A DNA stretch of 18,048 nt from an uncultured Desulfovibrio sp. (GCA_900553065.1 USBZ01000040.1:1-18048); one strand, 5' to 3'. Counted from the first letter of the stretch, positions 6,323 through 14,494 are shown. A program made the numbers and translations. The notes: generated from the letters alone by a model not told the origin.

Positions 6323-7972
6323 TCACCGCTTTCTCCCGAAAACATTCATCAGAGCGAGCGCTCCCGTAGTAAGCAGCACGCAGATGACAGCCATCGCCAT
6401 GCCCGTGGATACGCTTCCCTGCTCGAACTCACGCACGATGAACGTGGATATGGAGAGGACTCCGGGAGGAGCCATCATGGAAGGCGCCACCAGCTCACGG
6501 AAGGCGATGATGAAGGTCATGGCCCAGCCTGCGGCAATGCCCCGGAACACCAGCGGCACCAGAACGCGACGGAATATCTGCCAGGGCGAGGCGCCGAAAA
6601 CCCGGGCTGCCGCCACGAGACTTTCGCTCACGCCTGCAAGGGAGGATCCCACATACTGCACGGTGAACGGCAGAAACAGGGCGACAAAGGCCACGACCAG
6701 CATGCCGGGGCTGTTGTAGAGAGGAACCGCGTCGTAGATGAGATTCCAGAACAGCATGAGACCTATGACCATGACGATGCCGGGCAGCATTTCCGGCAGC
6801 AGACTCACGCCTTCAAGCACGCGCCCCATGCCGTTTCTGCTTCTGTTCACCACAAAGGCGACAACGGTGCCGAGCACGGCCGATATCGTGGCTGCGGCAA
6901 AGGCCGTTCCGGCGCTGACCAGTATGGCCTGAACCGCCTTGGGATTGTCCGTGAAGAGCTCCACGTAGTGGGCAAAGGTCAGGTTGTCCAGCGCAAGCCC
7001 ATAGCCGCGCAGTTTGATGAGTGACGTACTGATGACGGAAAAGAACGGAATGCCGACGGCAAGAAGCAGTACCAGCCACACGCCGCCCCAGGCACAGGCT
7101 CTGACGGCGGGCCGCAGCGGCGCCGAGCTCATCTTCACGCCCTTTCCGCCCACAAGACGGTAGGAGTGGCGGCGGGAAATGGCGCTCTGAGCAAGCCACA
7201 TGACAAGGCATATCAGGGTGAGGGCCGTGGAAAGCGTGGCGGCACGCCCGAAATCGACAGGCGCCGTGGTGCTGTAACGGTGAATGTCGGTGGTGAACAC
7301 GAAAAAGCCGATGCGTTGTCCGAGCGTGGCGGGCGTACCGTATTCCGAAAGCGTCTTTACAAAGACAAGCAGCGCGCCTACGGCATAGTTGCCCAGAAGC
7401 AGCGGAACAAAAATGCGGCGTATGCGCCCGGCAAAGCCCGCGCCGAACACGGCCCCGGCATCCTCCAGCCCCTGCCCTATGCAGAGCATGGCGTTTCGGA
7501 GCATGAGCAGCATGAAGGGAAAGACATGCAGCCCCATGACGATCGCCAGTCCCCAGAAGGAAAAGAACCCCTCGCTCCAGCGGCCGAGCCAGGGAAACAT
7601 CTGCTGGCAGAGTCCGTTACGCTGCATGAACAGTATCCAGCCCATGGAGCTGATGTAGGGCGGCGTCATGAAGGGGATCATGAACGCAAGCTCCAGCCAG
7701 CGGCAGCGGGACATTTCCGTACGGGCCAGAAGCCAGGCCAGAGGCGCCGCAATGACGGTGGACACCGCCACGACCGCCGTGCCGAGCTGCAGGGAATTGC
7801 CTATGGTGCGCAGATTCTCCGGCTGCGCCAGCGTCTGCCAGATGCGTGAAAGTGCTGAACCGTCCCCGCTTCCCGCGGTCTCCGCCAGCACCATGATCAG
7901 CGGGCAGAGCACAAGAACCGCGAGAAGCAGAAAAAGCGGCAGGAAAAGAAGAAAAAACGACGTTTTCCTCAT
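6323..7972 (-). CDS. ABC transporter permease, two fused membrane domains (ferric-iron FbpB type)
   Basis: The 549-aa inner-membrane protein consists of two tandem binding-protein-dependent permease domains. Hydrophobic segments run through residues 5-30, 60-82, 92-115, 138-160, 193-210 and 245-262, and again through 295-318, 350-375, 388-412, 422-440, 480-500 and 525-545. Each half has an EAA-type cytoplasmic loop that contacts the ATPase: EDAGAVFGAGFAGRIRRIFV (170-189) and VAAARVFGASPWQIFRRVLV (453-472). Fused permeases of this length are typical of FbpB/HitB/AfuB-like systems. The ATG at 7972 is six bases after the binding-protein stop, with AGGAAG at the end of that gene as a likely ribosome site. 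It is the last gene of the operon and is followed by a terminator. The substrate is not determinable here. Confidence 0.92.
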   Translation of the reverse strand: MRKTSFFLLFLPLFLLLAVLVLCPLIMVLAETAGSGDGSALSRIWQTLAQPENLRTIGNSLQLGTAVVAVSTVIAAPLAWLLARTEMSRCRWLELAFMIPFMTPPYISSMGWILFMQRNGLCQQMFPWLGRWSEGFFSFWGLAIVMGLHVFPFMLLMLRNAMLCIGQGLEDAGAVFGAGFAGRIRRIFVPLLLGNYAVGALLVFVKTLSEYGTPATLGQRIGFFVFTTDIHRYSTTAPVDFGRAATLSTALTLICLVMWLAQSAISRRHSYRLVGGKGVKMSSAPLRPAVRACAWGGVWLVLLLAVGIPFFSVISTSLIKLRGYGLALDNLTFAHYVELFTDNPKAVQAILVSAGTAFAAATISAVLGTVVAFVVNRSRNGMGRVLEGVSLLPEMLPGIVMVIGLMLFWNLIYDAVPLYNSPGMLVVAFVALFLPFTVQYVGSSLAGVSESLVAAARVFGASPWQIFRRVLVPLVFRGIAAGWAMTFIIAFRELVAPSMMAPPGVLSISTFIVREFEQGSVSTGMAMAVICVLLTTGALALMNVFGRKR

Positions 7973-7978
7973 GAAGGA

Positions 7979-8965
7979 CTACTTCCTGAGCATCTTGACC
8001 ATTCTGGTTGCGATGTCGGTGGAGTGTTCCATCATCCAGTCCCAGTTCACCTCGAGCTGACGGATGTCGGAAAGCGCAGTGCGGTTGGTGTTCTTCACGT
8101 CCGCACGGCCCGGCAGCAGATAGGCGTCGCACACCATCTGCTGAGCTTCGTCGCTCAGAAGGTAGTCCATGTAGGCCTTGGCGTTTTCCATGTTGCGGCT
8201 GCTCTTCAAAATCATGGCAGGACGCGGATTCACCACCGTGCCGGACTTGGGGTAATAAATGGCCAGCGGTTCGCCCTTGGCGGCTGAGGAAAAGGCGTTG
8301 TAGTCCACGCCGGCAATGAGCACGGCCTTCTCACCCGTAATCACCGCCTCCAGCGCGGCCTTGTTGGCTCCGGGAATGGTCATGCCCTGCGCGGCAAGAT
8401 CCTCCCAGACCTTCCAGCCCTTGTCCTCGCCGAAGGCATACATGAAGCCGGAAAGAAAATCCTTGCAGGAGCCGGACTTCACAGGATCGGGCAGCGCCAG
8501 CATGTCCTTGAATTCCGGACGGGCCAGTTCGTTCCAGTCTGCGGAAAGCTCGGGCACGAGGCGGGTGTTGTACAAAACGCCCACGGCCGAGGCGCTGGTG
8601 CCGAAGAGCATGTTGTCCTCATCCTTCCAGCCGCTGACCATGCGATCGGAAAGCGCAGGCGCATAGCTGGCCAGAAGTCCCTTCTTCTTCATGGCAAGAC
8701 CATCCGGCCACGAAGCCATGATGACCACGTCCGCCACGGGATTGGCCCGCTCGGCCTCCAGTCTGGCCATGATCTCACCCGTCGTTCCCTGGAACATCTC
8801 CACCTTCACGCCGGTCTTCTTCGTAAAGCCTTCCGCCAGCTTGTCGGCCATCTTCGCCGGCGAGGGGCAGTACACCACCACCTTGCCGGAAAGTTCTTCC
8901 GCCTGAACCAGGCCGGGAACAAGAATCGTTGCCGCAGCAAGCAGAGAAACAATGCCCTTCATCAT
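7979..8965 (-). CDS. ABC transporter periplasmic solute-binding protein (Fe3+/AfuA-like family 1)
   Basis: The 328-aa protein begins with a signal peptide (MMKG, hydrophobic core, probable cleavage after VQA at residue 22). The mature protein opens ELSGKVVVYCPSPAKMADKL and continues as a two-lobe binding protein of the ferric-iron/AfuA/PhnS-like group, with RPAMILKSS and a C-terminal YMDYLLSDEAQQ helix typical of the group. The paired tyrosines that hold iron in FbpA are not obvious: there is GVDYNAF and a later IYYPKSGTVV, so iron, a phosphorylated sugar or a phosphonate all remain possible. Its first ATG shares one base with the TAA stop of the ATPase gene (TAATG), with AAGGAG eight bases upstream; a second ATG follows directly and could also be used. 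Confidence 0.9.
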   Translation of the reverse strand: MMKGIVSLLAAATILVPGLVQAEELSGKVVVYCPSPAKMADKLAEGFTKKTGVKVEMFQGTTGEIMARLEAERANPVADVVIMASWPDGLAMKKKGLLASYAPALSDRMVSGWKDEDNMLFGTSASAVGVLYNTRLVPELSADWNELARPEFKDMLALPDPVKSGSCKDFLSGFMYAFGEDKGWKVWEDLAAQGMTIPGANKAALEAVITGEKAVLIAGVDYNAFSSAAKGEPLAIYYPKSGTVVNPRPAMILKSSRNMENAKAYMDYLLSDEAQQMVCDAYLLPGRADVKNTNRTALSDIRQLEVNWDWMMEHSTDIATRMVKMLRK

Positions 8966-9930
8966 TATACTGACTCCTTGAATTGAATGATCTGATCCGT
9001 ATCCACGAAAACATTCAGCCTCTCGTCCGGATCATGCCGCGACGGGGCATACAGCACCCAGCTTCCGGCATCGCCGCTGACGGTCACGGCGTAGTCCTTG
9101 CCGAGAAAGCGGGAAGACATCACCCGCACGGGCACCTGTGTACGGCCCTTTCCCGGATCAAGAAAAAGATGCTCCGGACGCACCATGCGCAATTTTCCCA
9201 TCCAGTTGGCCTGCCCCACGAATCCCGCCACCACGGGATCGGCCGGATGCCGGTACACCTGCTCGGGACTGTCCTTCTGGAGCACCCTTCCCCCGGACAT
9301 GATCACCATGTCGTCGGAAAGACTCATGGCTTCTTCCTGATCGTGGGTCACGAACACCGATGTGATGCCGCGCGTGGAAACCAGTTCACGCAGTTCCATG
9401 CGCATCTCTTCCCGCAGACCGGCGTCCAGAGCGCTGAAGGGTTCGTCAAAAAGAATGCAGCGAGGAGACACCGCCAGCGCACGGGCCAGCGCCACGCGCT
9501 GCTGCTGACCGCCGGAAAGTTCGTGAGGCCAGCGACGGTCGAAACCGTCCAGCCGGACGGCATGAAGCGCGGTCAACACCTTTTCGGCCAGCTCCTCCGT
9601 ACGCCCGGCAGAACGCAGACCGAATGCCACGTTCTCAAAGACCGTCAGATGCGGCCAGAGCGCAAAATCCTGAAACACGAAGCCGAGGCCTCTTTTCTCT
9701 GTCGGCACGCACACGCCGCGGCTGTCGGAAAAGACGCATTCATCGTCGAAATACACTTCTCCGCCGTCCGGTCTCTCCAGACCCGCCACAATCCGCAGAA
9801 GCGTGGTCTTGCCGCAGCCGGAAGGGCCGAGCAGCGTGGTGAAACGACCGGATCCCAGCTCCAGATCAATGTTCCGCAGAACCGGAACGCTGCCGAAACT
9901 TTTTCTTATCCCTTTCAGGCGAATGTTCAT
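8965..9930 (-). CDS. ABC transporter ATP-binding protein (FbpC/PotA type)
   Basis: The 321-aa ATPase powers the adjacent importer. Its motifs are complete: Walker A GPSGCGKTT (35-43), Q-loop Q87 in VFQDFALWPH, signature LSGGQ (138-142), Walker B CILFDEP (158-164) with Glu163, D-loop SALDA and H-loop H196 in VTHDQEEA. Residues about 235-321 form a TOBE-like C-terminal domain with VRPEHLFL. The reading frame stays open upstream to 10065, but the ATG at 9928-9930 has AAGGAG five bases before it and begins the expected family N-terminus, MNIRLKGIRKSFG. It is the first gene of a tight three-gene operon (TAATG overlap with the binding protein). An ATPase-first order differs from the common fbpABC order. 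Confidence 0.94.
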   Translation of the reverse strand: MNIRLKGIRKSFGSVPVLRNIDLELGSGRFTTLLGPSGCGKTTLLRIVAGLERPDGGEVYFDDECVFSDSRGVCVPTEKRGLGFVFQDFALWPHLTVFENVAFGLRSAGRTEELAEKVLTALHAVRLDGFDRRWPHELSGGQQQRVALARALAVSPRCILFDEPFSALDAGLREEMRMELRELVSTRGITSVFVTHDQEEAMSLSDDMVIMSGGRVLQKDSPEQVYRHPADPVVAGFVGQANWMGKLRMVRPEHLFLDPGKGRTQVPVRVMSSRFLGKDYAVTVSGDAGSWVLYAPSRHDPDERLNVFVDTDQIIQFKESV

Positions 9931-9997
9931 GCCGTCTCCTTGTGCGGGGCTGTCCCGCTCGAAAATCACGGGGATCCTAGCACGCGGGCACGGAAAA

Positions 9998-10027
9998 AAT
10001 ATCTCGCCACCATGAACATTCCATGAA
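9998..10027 (-). promoter_or_regulatory. Candidate activator-type promoter of the ABC operon with 11-bp direct repeat
   Basis: On the minus strand two 11-mers stand head to tail, ATCTTCATGGA and ATGTTCATGGT (9 of 11 identical; exact core TTCATGG at 10021-10027 and 10010-10016). Six bases further downstream is GATATT (9998-10003), a possible -10; there is no good -35, which would fit an activator-dependent promoter. One-helical-turn tandem repeats are typical of OmpR/PhoB-family response regulators. The leader to the ATPase start would be about 60 bases. No protein is implicated by sequence. Confidence 0.35.
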
Positions 10028-10131
10028 GATATTATTGCGGCACACGCATATTCTTCACGATGCACTTTTCTGCAAAAAACGCCTCTGCCCGCCTCTCTCG
10101 CAACGAAATGAAAGAAAAACCCGTTTCCGGC

Positions 10132-10160
10132 TTGTCATTTTTTCTTCCTTCCTGTATCCT
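10132..10160 (+). promoter_or_regulatory. Sigma70-type promoter of the NSS transporter gene
   Basis: TTGTCA (10132-10137) and TATCCT (10155-10160) are separated by exactly 17 bases; five and four of six positions match consensus. Transcription would start near 10167, giving a leader of about 26 bases that contains the CAGGAG ribosome site. Confidence 0.6.
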
Positions 10161-10192
10161 GTTGCGAACACTTTTTCTTTCAGGAGTCATGT

Positions 10193-11593
10193 ATGTCTCA
10201 GCAGGCATCGTCCGATCCAGGCAAAGGCGCGGCCCGCGGCCTCTTTTCCGGGCACATAGGTTTCATTCTCGCCGTGGCGGGCTCCGCCGTAGGTCTTGGC
10301 AACATCTGGCGCTTCCCCTATCTCGCCGCCAAGTACGGAGGAGGTATCTTCCTGCTGGTGTACATCCTGCTCATGCTGACCTTCGGCTATGCCCTCATCG
10401 TGGCCGAAACCAGCCTCGGCAGAAAAACCAGACTCAGCCCCGTGGGCGCCTACAGATCCTTCGGACAGATGAAGCGCAATCCCTTCCTCGTCTTCGGCGG
10501 ATGGGTCAACGCCGTCGTCCCCATGCTTATTCTCCCCTACTACTGCCTCATCGGCGGCTGGATCCTCAAATTCCTGTTCGAGTACCTCATCGGACAGGTA
10601 GGCACCGTGGCCGCAGACGGCTATTTCGGCGGCTTCATCTCATCCACCTGGGAACCGGTCTTCTGGCATCTGCTCTTCCTCGGCTGCACCCTCGGCATCA
10701 TTCTTAAAGGCGTGGAAGGCGGCGTGGAACGCGCTTCCCGCGTCATGATGCCTCTGCTGCTCATTCTGGCGGTCATCGTGGCCATCTACTCCATGACCCG
10801 TCCCGGCGCAGGTGCGGGCATCTACTACTACCTCGTGCCGGACTTCTCCAAGTTCTCCATCATGACGGTGGTCGCCGCCTGCGGTCAGCTCTTCTTCTCC
10901 CTGTCCATTGGCATGGGCATTCTCATCACCTACGGCTCCTACATGAAGAAGGAAGTCAACGTCGAACAGGCCACCTACAGCATCGGTCTCATGGACACCC
11001 TGGTCGCCACGCTCGCCGGCTTCATGATCATTCCGGCCGTGTTCGCCTTCTCCGGCGGTACCGCCGAAGCGCTGAACGCCGGTCCTTCGCTCATGTTCAT
11101 CACCATTCCCAAGATCTTCGAAAGCATGGGCTTCGGCGGCGTCATCGGCGCGGTCTTCTTCCTCATGGTCTTCTTCGCCGCCCTCACCTCCAGCATCTCC
11201 ATCATGGAAACCTGCGTTTCCACCCTTACCGACGAACTGCACTGGTCCCGCAAAAAGAGCGCCATCTTCATGACCTTTGAAGCCATCGCGCTCGGCGTGC
11301 CCTGCTCCCTCGGCTTCGGCGTGTGGGACTTCATCTCCATCGCCGGTCTCAGCATCCTCGACATGATGGACTTCCTCGCCAGCCTCATTCTCTGCCCGCT
11401 GGCCGCCATGCTCACCTGCCTGCTCATCGGCCGCATCGTGGGCATCGACAACCTCATTTCCGAAATCAAGCTGTCCTCGGCCTTCCACGGAGAAAAGGTC
11501 TTCCGCATCTGCATTTCCTGGCTGGCTCCGGTGCTTCTGCTCGTCGTGCTGCTCTCCTCCGTGGGCGCCACGCTCGGCATCATCAAGATCTGA
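10193..11593 (+). CDS. Sodium-dependent transporter, neurotransmitter:sodium symporter (NSS/SNF) family
   Basis: This 466-aa LeuT-fold membrane protein is predicted to import an amino acid or related compound with Na+. The family signature SAVGLGNIWRFPY (31-43) marks the unwound TM1 that binds substrate and sodium, and KYGGGIFLLVYI follows as TM2. Further hydrophobic segments run to the end, and FFAALTSSISIMETCVS resembles TM8 with its sodium-site serines. The length suits 11 or 12 transmembrane helices, as in bacterial MhsT/LeuT-like members. The ATG at 10193 has AGGAG six bases upstream; an ATG four bases earlier is out of frame. It is transcribed alone, divergently from the ABC operon, and ends at a hairpin and a two-way terminator. 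The transported solute cannot be told from sequence. Confidence 0.95.
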   Translation: MSQQASSDPGKGAARGLFSGHIGFILAVAGSAVGLGNIWRFPYLAAKYGGGIFLLVYILLMLTFGYALIVAETSLGRKTRLSPVGAYRSFGQMKRNPFLVFGGWVNAVVPMLILPYYCLIGGWILKFLFEYLIGQVGTVAADGYFGGFISSTWEPVFWHLLFLGCTLGIILKGVEGGVERASRVMMPLLLILAVIVAIYSMTRPGAGAGIYYYLVPDFSKFSIMTVVAACGQLFFSLSIGMGILITYGSYMKKEVNVEQATYSIGLMDTLVATLAGFMIIPAVFAFSGGTAEALNAGPSLMFITIPKIFESMGFGGVIGAVFFLMVFFAALTSSISIMETCVSTLTDELHWSRKKSAIFMTFEAIALGVPCSLGFGVWDFISIAGLSILDMMDFLASLILCPLAAMLTCLLIGRIVGIDNLISEIKLSSAFHGEKVFRICISWLAPVLLLVVLLSSVGATLGIIKI

Positions 11594-11599
11594 CCTCTC

Positions 11600-11627
11600 G
11601 ATCCCTGCGGAGGCTCCCGCAGGGATC
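11600..11627 (+). terminator. GC-rich hairpin just after the NSS gene
   Basis: An 11-bp perfect stem (GATCCCTGCGG with CCGCAGGGATC) and 6-base loop begin seven bases after the stop codon. No T-run follows, so it more likely protects the transcript's 3' end or aids the stronger terminator at 11658 than terminates alone. A small GCGGAA/TTCCGC hairpin follows at 11641-11657. Confidence 0.4.
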
Positions 11628-11657
11628 AGGCACGCCTTCTGCGGAAAATAGTTCCGC

Positions 11658-11700
11658 GTCAAAAAAAGCGTCTTCAGCTGCTGAAGACGCTTTTTTTGAC
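11658..11700. terminator. Bidirectional intrinsic terminator (43-bp perfect palindrome)
   Basis: The arms are perfectly complementary around T11679. Each consists of GTC, seven A, then GCGTCTTCAGC. The A-run on one side gives the T-run on the other strand, so it serves both the NSS gene (plus) and the amidase gene (minus, stop at 11716), which converge here. Confidence 0.9.
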
Positions 11701-11715
11701 GGCAGACAGGCTCTC

Positions 11716-12498
11716 TCAGTAAAGCGAAGGCACCCTGTCCTCAAAGACCGGAATGGCCTTTCTCATACTCCGTACCGCATCCATGTTCATGTCGGCATAC
11801 ACCAGACATTCCTCTTCTCCGGCTCTGGCCGGCACCGTGCCGTCGGGTGCCACGATCATGGAGCTGCCCGCAAATCTTTCCTGCCCCGTTACGCCGCAGA
11901 CATTGCAGGCCGCGACATACATCTGATTTTCCACGGCCCGGGCCCGCAGAAGCGTTTCCCAGTGCTCCCGGCGGGGCATCGGCCACTCGGCGCTCACAAA
12001 CAGGGCTTCCGCGCCCTCCACGGCCAGTCTGCGCACAAGCTCACAGAACCGGATATCGTAACAGATCACAAGAGCGCAGCGCATTCCCTCAAGCTCGAAC
12101 AGGCATATCTCGTTTCCCCTGCTCAGGTACCGGTCTTCCTCCATCAGACGGAACAGATGAATCTTGTCGTAGAAGGCCGTCAGACGCCCGCTTCGATCAA
12201 TGACCTGAGCGCGGTTTCGGATGCGACCGTCCACTTCCGCCAGTACGGAACCGCCCACAAAGGACACATTGTGCCTTACCGCCAGCTCGCCGAGAAAGGC
12301 GGCGTCATCCTCGCCGCAGGAAGAAGCCAGCTCACCGGCACGCTCCAGAGCGTATCCCGTAGACCAGAGCTCCGGCAGAACAAGAACATCCGGGGGAAGA
12401 TCCGTCTGCACGGCCTTTTCCGTCAGCCTCCGCACGGCTGCCCGATTGGCTTCTCTGTCTCCCCTGACCACCTGCATCTGTACCAGGCAGACTCTCAT
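11716..12498 (-). CDS. Nitrilase-superfamily carbon-nitrogen hydrolase (omega-amidase/YafV-like)
   Basis: The 260-aa cytoplasmic enzyme carries the complete Glu-Lys-Cys triad of the superfamily: E43 in LVLPELWSTGY, K112 in FYDKIHLF and C146 in LVICYDIRF. It hydrolyses an amide or nitrile C-N bond. The short length and the YDKIHLF context fit the omega-amidase / YafV / Nit2-like branch (alpha-ketoglutaramate or similar), but substrate assignment from sequence is uncertain. The frame is open upstream to 12681, but the ATG at 12496-12498 is chosen because AGGAGG lies seven bases before it and the protein then starts with the family's typical beta strand MRVCLVQMQ. An 83-codon overlapping frame ends in an ATGA junction with this start but does not look coding. 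Confidence 0.9.
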   Translation of the reverse strand: MRVCLVQMQVVRGDREANRAAVRRLTEKAVQTDLPPDVLVLPELWSTGYALERAGELASSCGEDDAAFLGELAVRHNVSFVGGSVLAEVDGRIRNRAQVIDRSGRLTAFYDKIHLFRLMEEDRYLSRGNEICLFELEGMRCALVICYDIRFCELVRRLAVEGAEALFVSAEWPMPRREHWETLLRARAVENQMYVAACNVCGVTGQERFAGSSMIVAPDGTVPARAGEEECLVYADMNMDAVRSMRKAIPVFEDRVPSLY

Positions 12499-12986
12499 AT
12501 GCTCTCCTCCTGCGCCTGCCGGCATCTCCGGCGATCGGCCATTCGCGTCTTGCGCCCCGGCAGGGGCCTCTCTGAAAACTCCATGATCCGACATTTCCAG
12601 CAGGCTGTCAAAACGATCTCGGGAAAACCGCCCTCTCCGGCACAGAACGACCATATGAGCCATGCGTAACCAGTTCCGCAACTTATGAAGCGGATTCCCT
12701 TTCTCTTCCCTGCAAAGCCTTCACGGCTCCGCAACGCCCGCATCATGCATTCCTTCCTTCACCAATATATGTGCAGACCAGATTCCCGCTTCCGCAACTT
12801 TCTTCTCGCCTCCGCTCCTGAAAAAAATCTGAAAGAACGATACAAGCGTATTGCCCATGCAGAATCACATAAAACCCCATCGTCATATTCAGCATGGTCA
12901 CGCCTGTGAAAAAATAGGATACGTCTCTTATTTTCCCTTTTTTATCGGCATGTTGACAGAAAGAATATAATCATGACAATGGATAC
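12499..12986. other. 488-bp stretch without a convincing gene
   Basis: This is the divergent spacer between the amidase and CorC-like genes. It becomes markedly more A/T-rich from about 12760 onward, as expected for promoter DNA. Short open frames on both strands (83 aa minus, 74 aa plus) have unnatural Arg/Cys/Trp or Arg/Ser composition and are not called. The 10-mer TTCCGCAACT occurs twice (12674 and 12790). I see no RNA gene or strong terminator. Confidence 0.6.
12966..12971 (+). promoter_or_regulatory. Consensus -10 box very close to the CorC-like gene start
   Basis: The perfect hexamer TATAAT ends 15 bases before the ATG at 12987. A perfect TTGACA (12953-12958) precedes it by only 7 bases, so the two cannot act as one sigma70 promoter; a weak TTATCG lies at a more normal distance. 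Either way the transcript would have a leader of about ten bases or fewer, and no Shine-Dalgarno sequence is present. Confidence 0.35.
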
Positions 12987-14309
12987 ATGGAAATATTCAT
13001 ACTTATAGTGCTCATTGTTCTGAACGGCATTTTTGCCATGTCCGAAATCGCGCTCGTCACCGCCAGAAAGGCGCGACTTTCCCCCAAAGCCGCCGCGGGC
13101 GACAAGTCCGCTCAGGCTGCCATCCGTCTGGGAGAGAATCCCACCCGTTTTCTTTCCGCCATACAGATCGGCATCACCTCCATCGGTCTTCTGAGCGGTA
13201 TTTTCGGCGAAGCGGCCCTGGCGGCTCCGCTTTCCGCATGGATGCAGAAAACGCTCGGCATCCCCGCCTCGTCGGCAGGTACGATAGCCACCATCGTCAT
13301 CGTCATCGCCGTCACCTATCTGTCCATCGTCATCGGCGAACTGGTGCCCAAGCGCCTCGGACAGCTTGCCCCGGAAAAGATGGCCTGCCTCGTAGCCCGT
13401 CCCATGACGGCCCTTGCCACCATAAGCGCGCCCTTCGTTGCCCTGCTCTCCTCCTCCACCGGTCTGCTGCTGCGCCTGCTCGGCGCAAAGCCCGATGAAA
13501 CGCAGACCGTCACGGAAGAAGAAATACAGGCCATGATCGACGAAGGCTCGGAAGCCGGCGCCATCGAAGCCCGCCAGCGCGACATGCTCCGCAACATCTT
13601 CCGGCTCGACGACAGACCCGTAAGCTCCATCATGGTACCCCGAGCCGACATCAGCTATCTGGACACTCAGCTTTCCCTTCAGGAAAATCTCGACATTCTG
13701 AGCTCGTTTGAACATTCATGGCTTCCGGTCTGCCACGGAGGACTCAAGAACCTTACGGGCATCATACGCATCAATCAGGCGCTGCTGCTCTGCTCCGGCG
13801 CCTCTGGCGAAGATGAGGACTTTGCCCAGAAGCTGGAAAAAAGCAGTCGTCCGCCCGTGTTCGTACCGGAAACGCTCACCAGTCTGGAACTGCTCAAGAT
13901 CTTCGAGGAACAGAGAACCCATCTTGCCTTCATCGTGGATGAATACGGAACGCTGCAGGGCATCGTCACACCGAGAGACATTCTCAAGGTACTGGCCGGT
14001 CAGATAGGCACGCCTCACGAGGATGCCTGGGCCGTGCAGAGGGAAGACGGCAGCTGGCTCATGGACGGCAGCATTCCCGTGCCCGAACTCAAGGACCGGC
14101 TCGGCCTTTCCTCGCTTCCTGCCGAAGACAAGGGCTACTACACCATCCTGAGCGGCATGTTCATGTACCTGACCGGCAGGATTCCCCATGAAGGCGATTC
14201 CATCACCTGGCACGGCTGGCGCTTCGAGGTTGTGGACATGGACGGCAACATGATCGACAAGCTGCTGGTGGAAAAGCTGCCCGAAGCAGAATCCTCCGAA
14301 CAGAAATAA
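12987..14309 (+). CDS. Hemolysin/CorC-family membrane protein: DUF21 (CNNM), CBS pair, CorC_HlyC domain
   Basis: The 440-aa protein has the standard three-part layout. Residues 1-190 form the CNNM/DUF21 membrane domain (opening MEIFILIVLIVLNGIFAMSE; segments near 1-20, 55-80, 95-120 and 135-165; conserved IGELVPKRL at 116-124). Residues about 205-335 form a CBS pair, with MVPRADISYLD and, in the second CBS, FIVDEYGTLQGIVTPRDIL. Residues about 350-430 form the CorC_HlyC cap. Members are linked to Mg2+/Co2+ export or resistance and are often mislabelled hemolysins; no toxin function is implied. A stop codon at 12954 blocks any longer reading, so the ATG at 12987 is the first possible start, although no ribosome site precedes it. 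It ends before a strong terminator and appears monocistronic. Confidence 0.93.
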   Translation: MEIFILIVLIVLNGIFAMSEIALVTARKARLSPKAAAGDKSAQAAIRLGENPTRFLSAIQIGITSIGLLSGIFGEAALAAPLSAWMQKTLGIPASSAGTIATIVIVIAVTYLSIVIGELVPKRLGQLAPEKMACLVARPMTALATISAPFVALLSSSTGLLLRLLGAKPDETQTVTEEEIQAMIDEGSEAGAIEARQRDMLRNIFRLDDRPVSSIMVPRADISYLDTQLSLQENLDILSSFEHSWLPVCHGGLKNLTGIIRINQALLLCSGASGEDEDFAQKLEKSSRPPVFVPETLTSLELLKIFEEQRTHLAFIVDEYGTLQGIVTPRDILKVLAGQIGTPHEDAWAVQREDGSWLMDGSIPVPELKDRLGLSSLPAEDKGYYTILSGMFMYLTGRIPHEGDSITWHGWRFEVVDMDGNMIDKLLVEKLPEAESSEQK

Positions 14310-14340
14310 CGAATCCTGATTCAGCGACTGTAAAAAAGCA

Positions 14341-14373
14341 GGGGCCGGAACGACAGACGTTCCGGCCCCTTTT
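14341..14373 (+). terminator. Intrinsic terminator after the CorC-like gene
   Basis: A 12-bp perfect stem, GGGGCCGGAACG with its complement, encloses the loop ACAGA and is followed by TTTT. Six A residues lie three bases before the stem, so it may also work on the minus strand. It starts 31 bases after the stop codon. Confidence 0.85.
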
Positions 14374-14494
14374 GCAGTACAGCGTACAGCGCCGCCTTCC
14401 GGTCTTCCGGTCAAAAGGGCGGAGTTTCTTCCAGCGCCGTTCTTCCGATGCCATGCTCCAGGAAAGACCATGCCGTTCCGGGCGGCAAAAAGGA

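Noticed and set aside
9931..10065. 45-residue N-terminal extension of the ABC ATPase
   Set aside because: The ATG at 9930 has an ideal AAGGAG site and the normal family N-terminus; the extension covers the candidate promoter repeat.
10132..10137. TTGTCA near the NSS gene as a Pho-box half-site
   Set aside because: There is no second heptamer 11 bases away; it is better explained as a -35 element with a 17-base spacer.
10640..11662. 340-codon minus-strand open frame
   Set aside because: Antisense to the NSS transporter and extremely rich in Gly, His, Glu and Asp, a known artefact opposite hydrophobic GC-rich genes.
12495..12746. 83-aa minus-strand ORF with ATGA overlap to the amidase start
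   Set aside because: The overlap and a weak AAGGAAT site are attractive, but the product is Arg/Cys/Trp-rich with no domain, and the amidase has its own excellent ribosome site.
12685..12909. 74-aa plus-strand ORF in the amidase/CorC spacer
   Set aside because: No ribosome site, Arg/Ser-rich composition and A/T-rich end overlapping likely promoter DNA.
12953..12971. TTGACA plus TATAAT as one consensus promoter
   Set aside because: Both hexamers are perfect but only 7 bases apart; sigma70 needs about 16-18.
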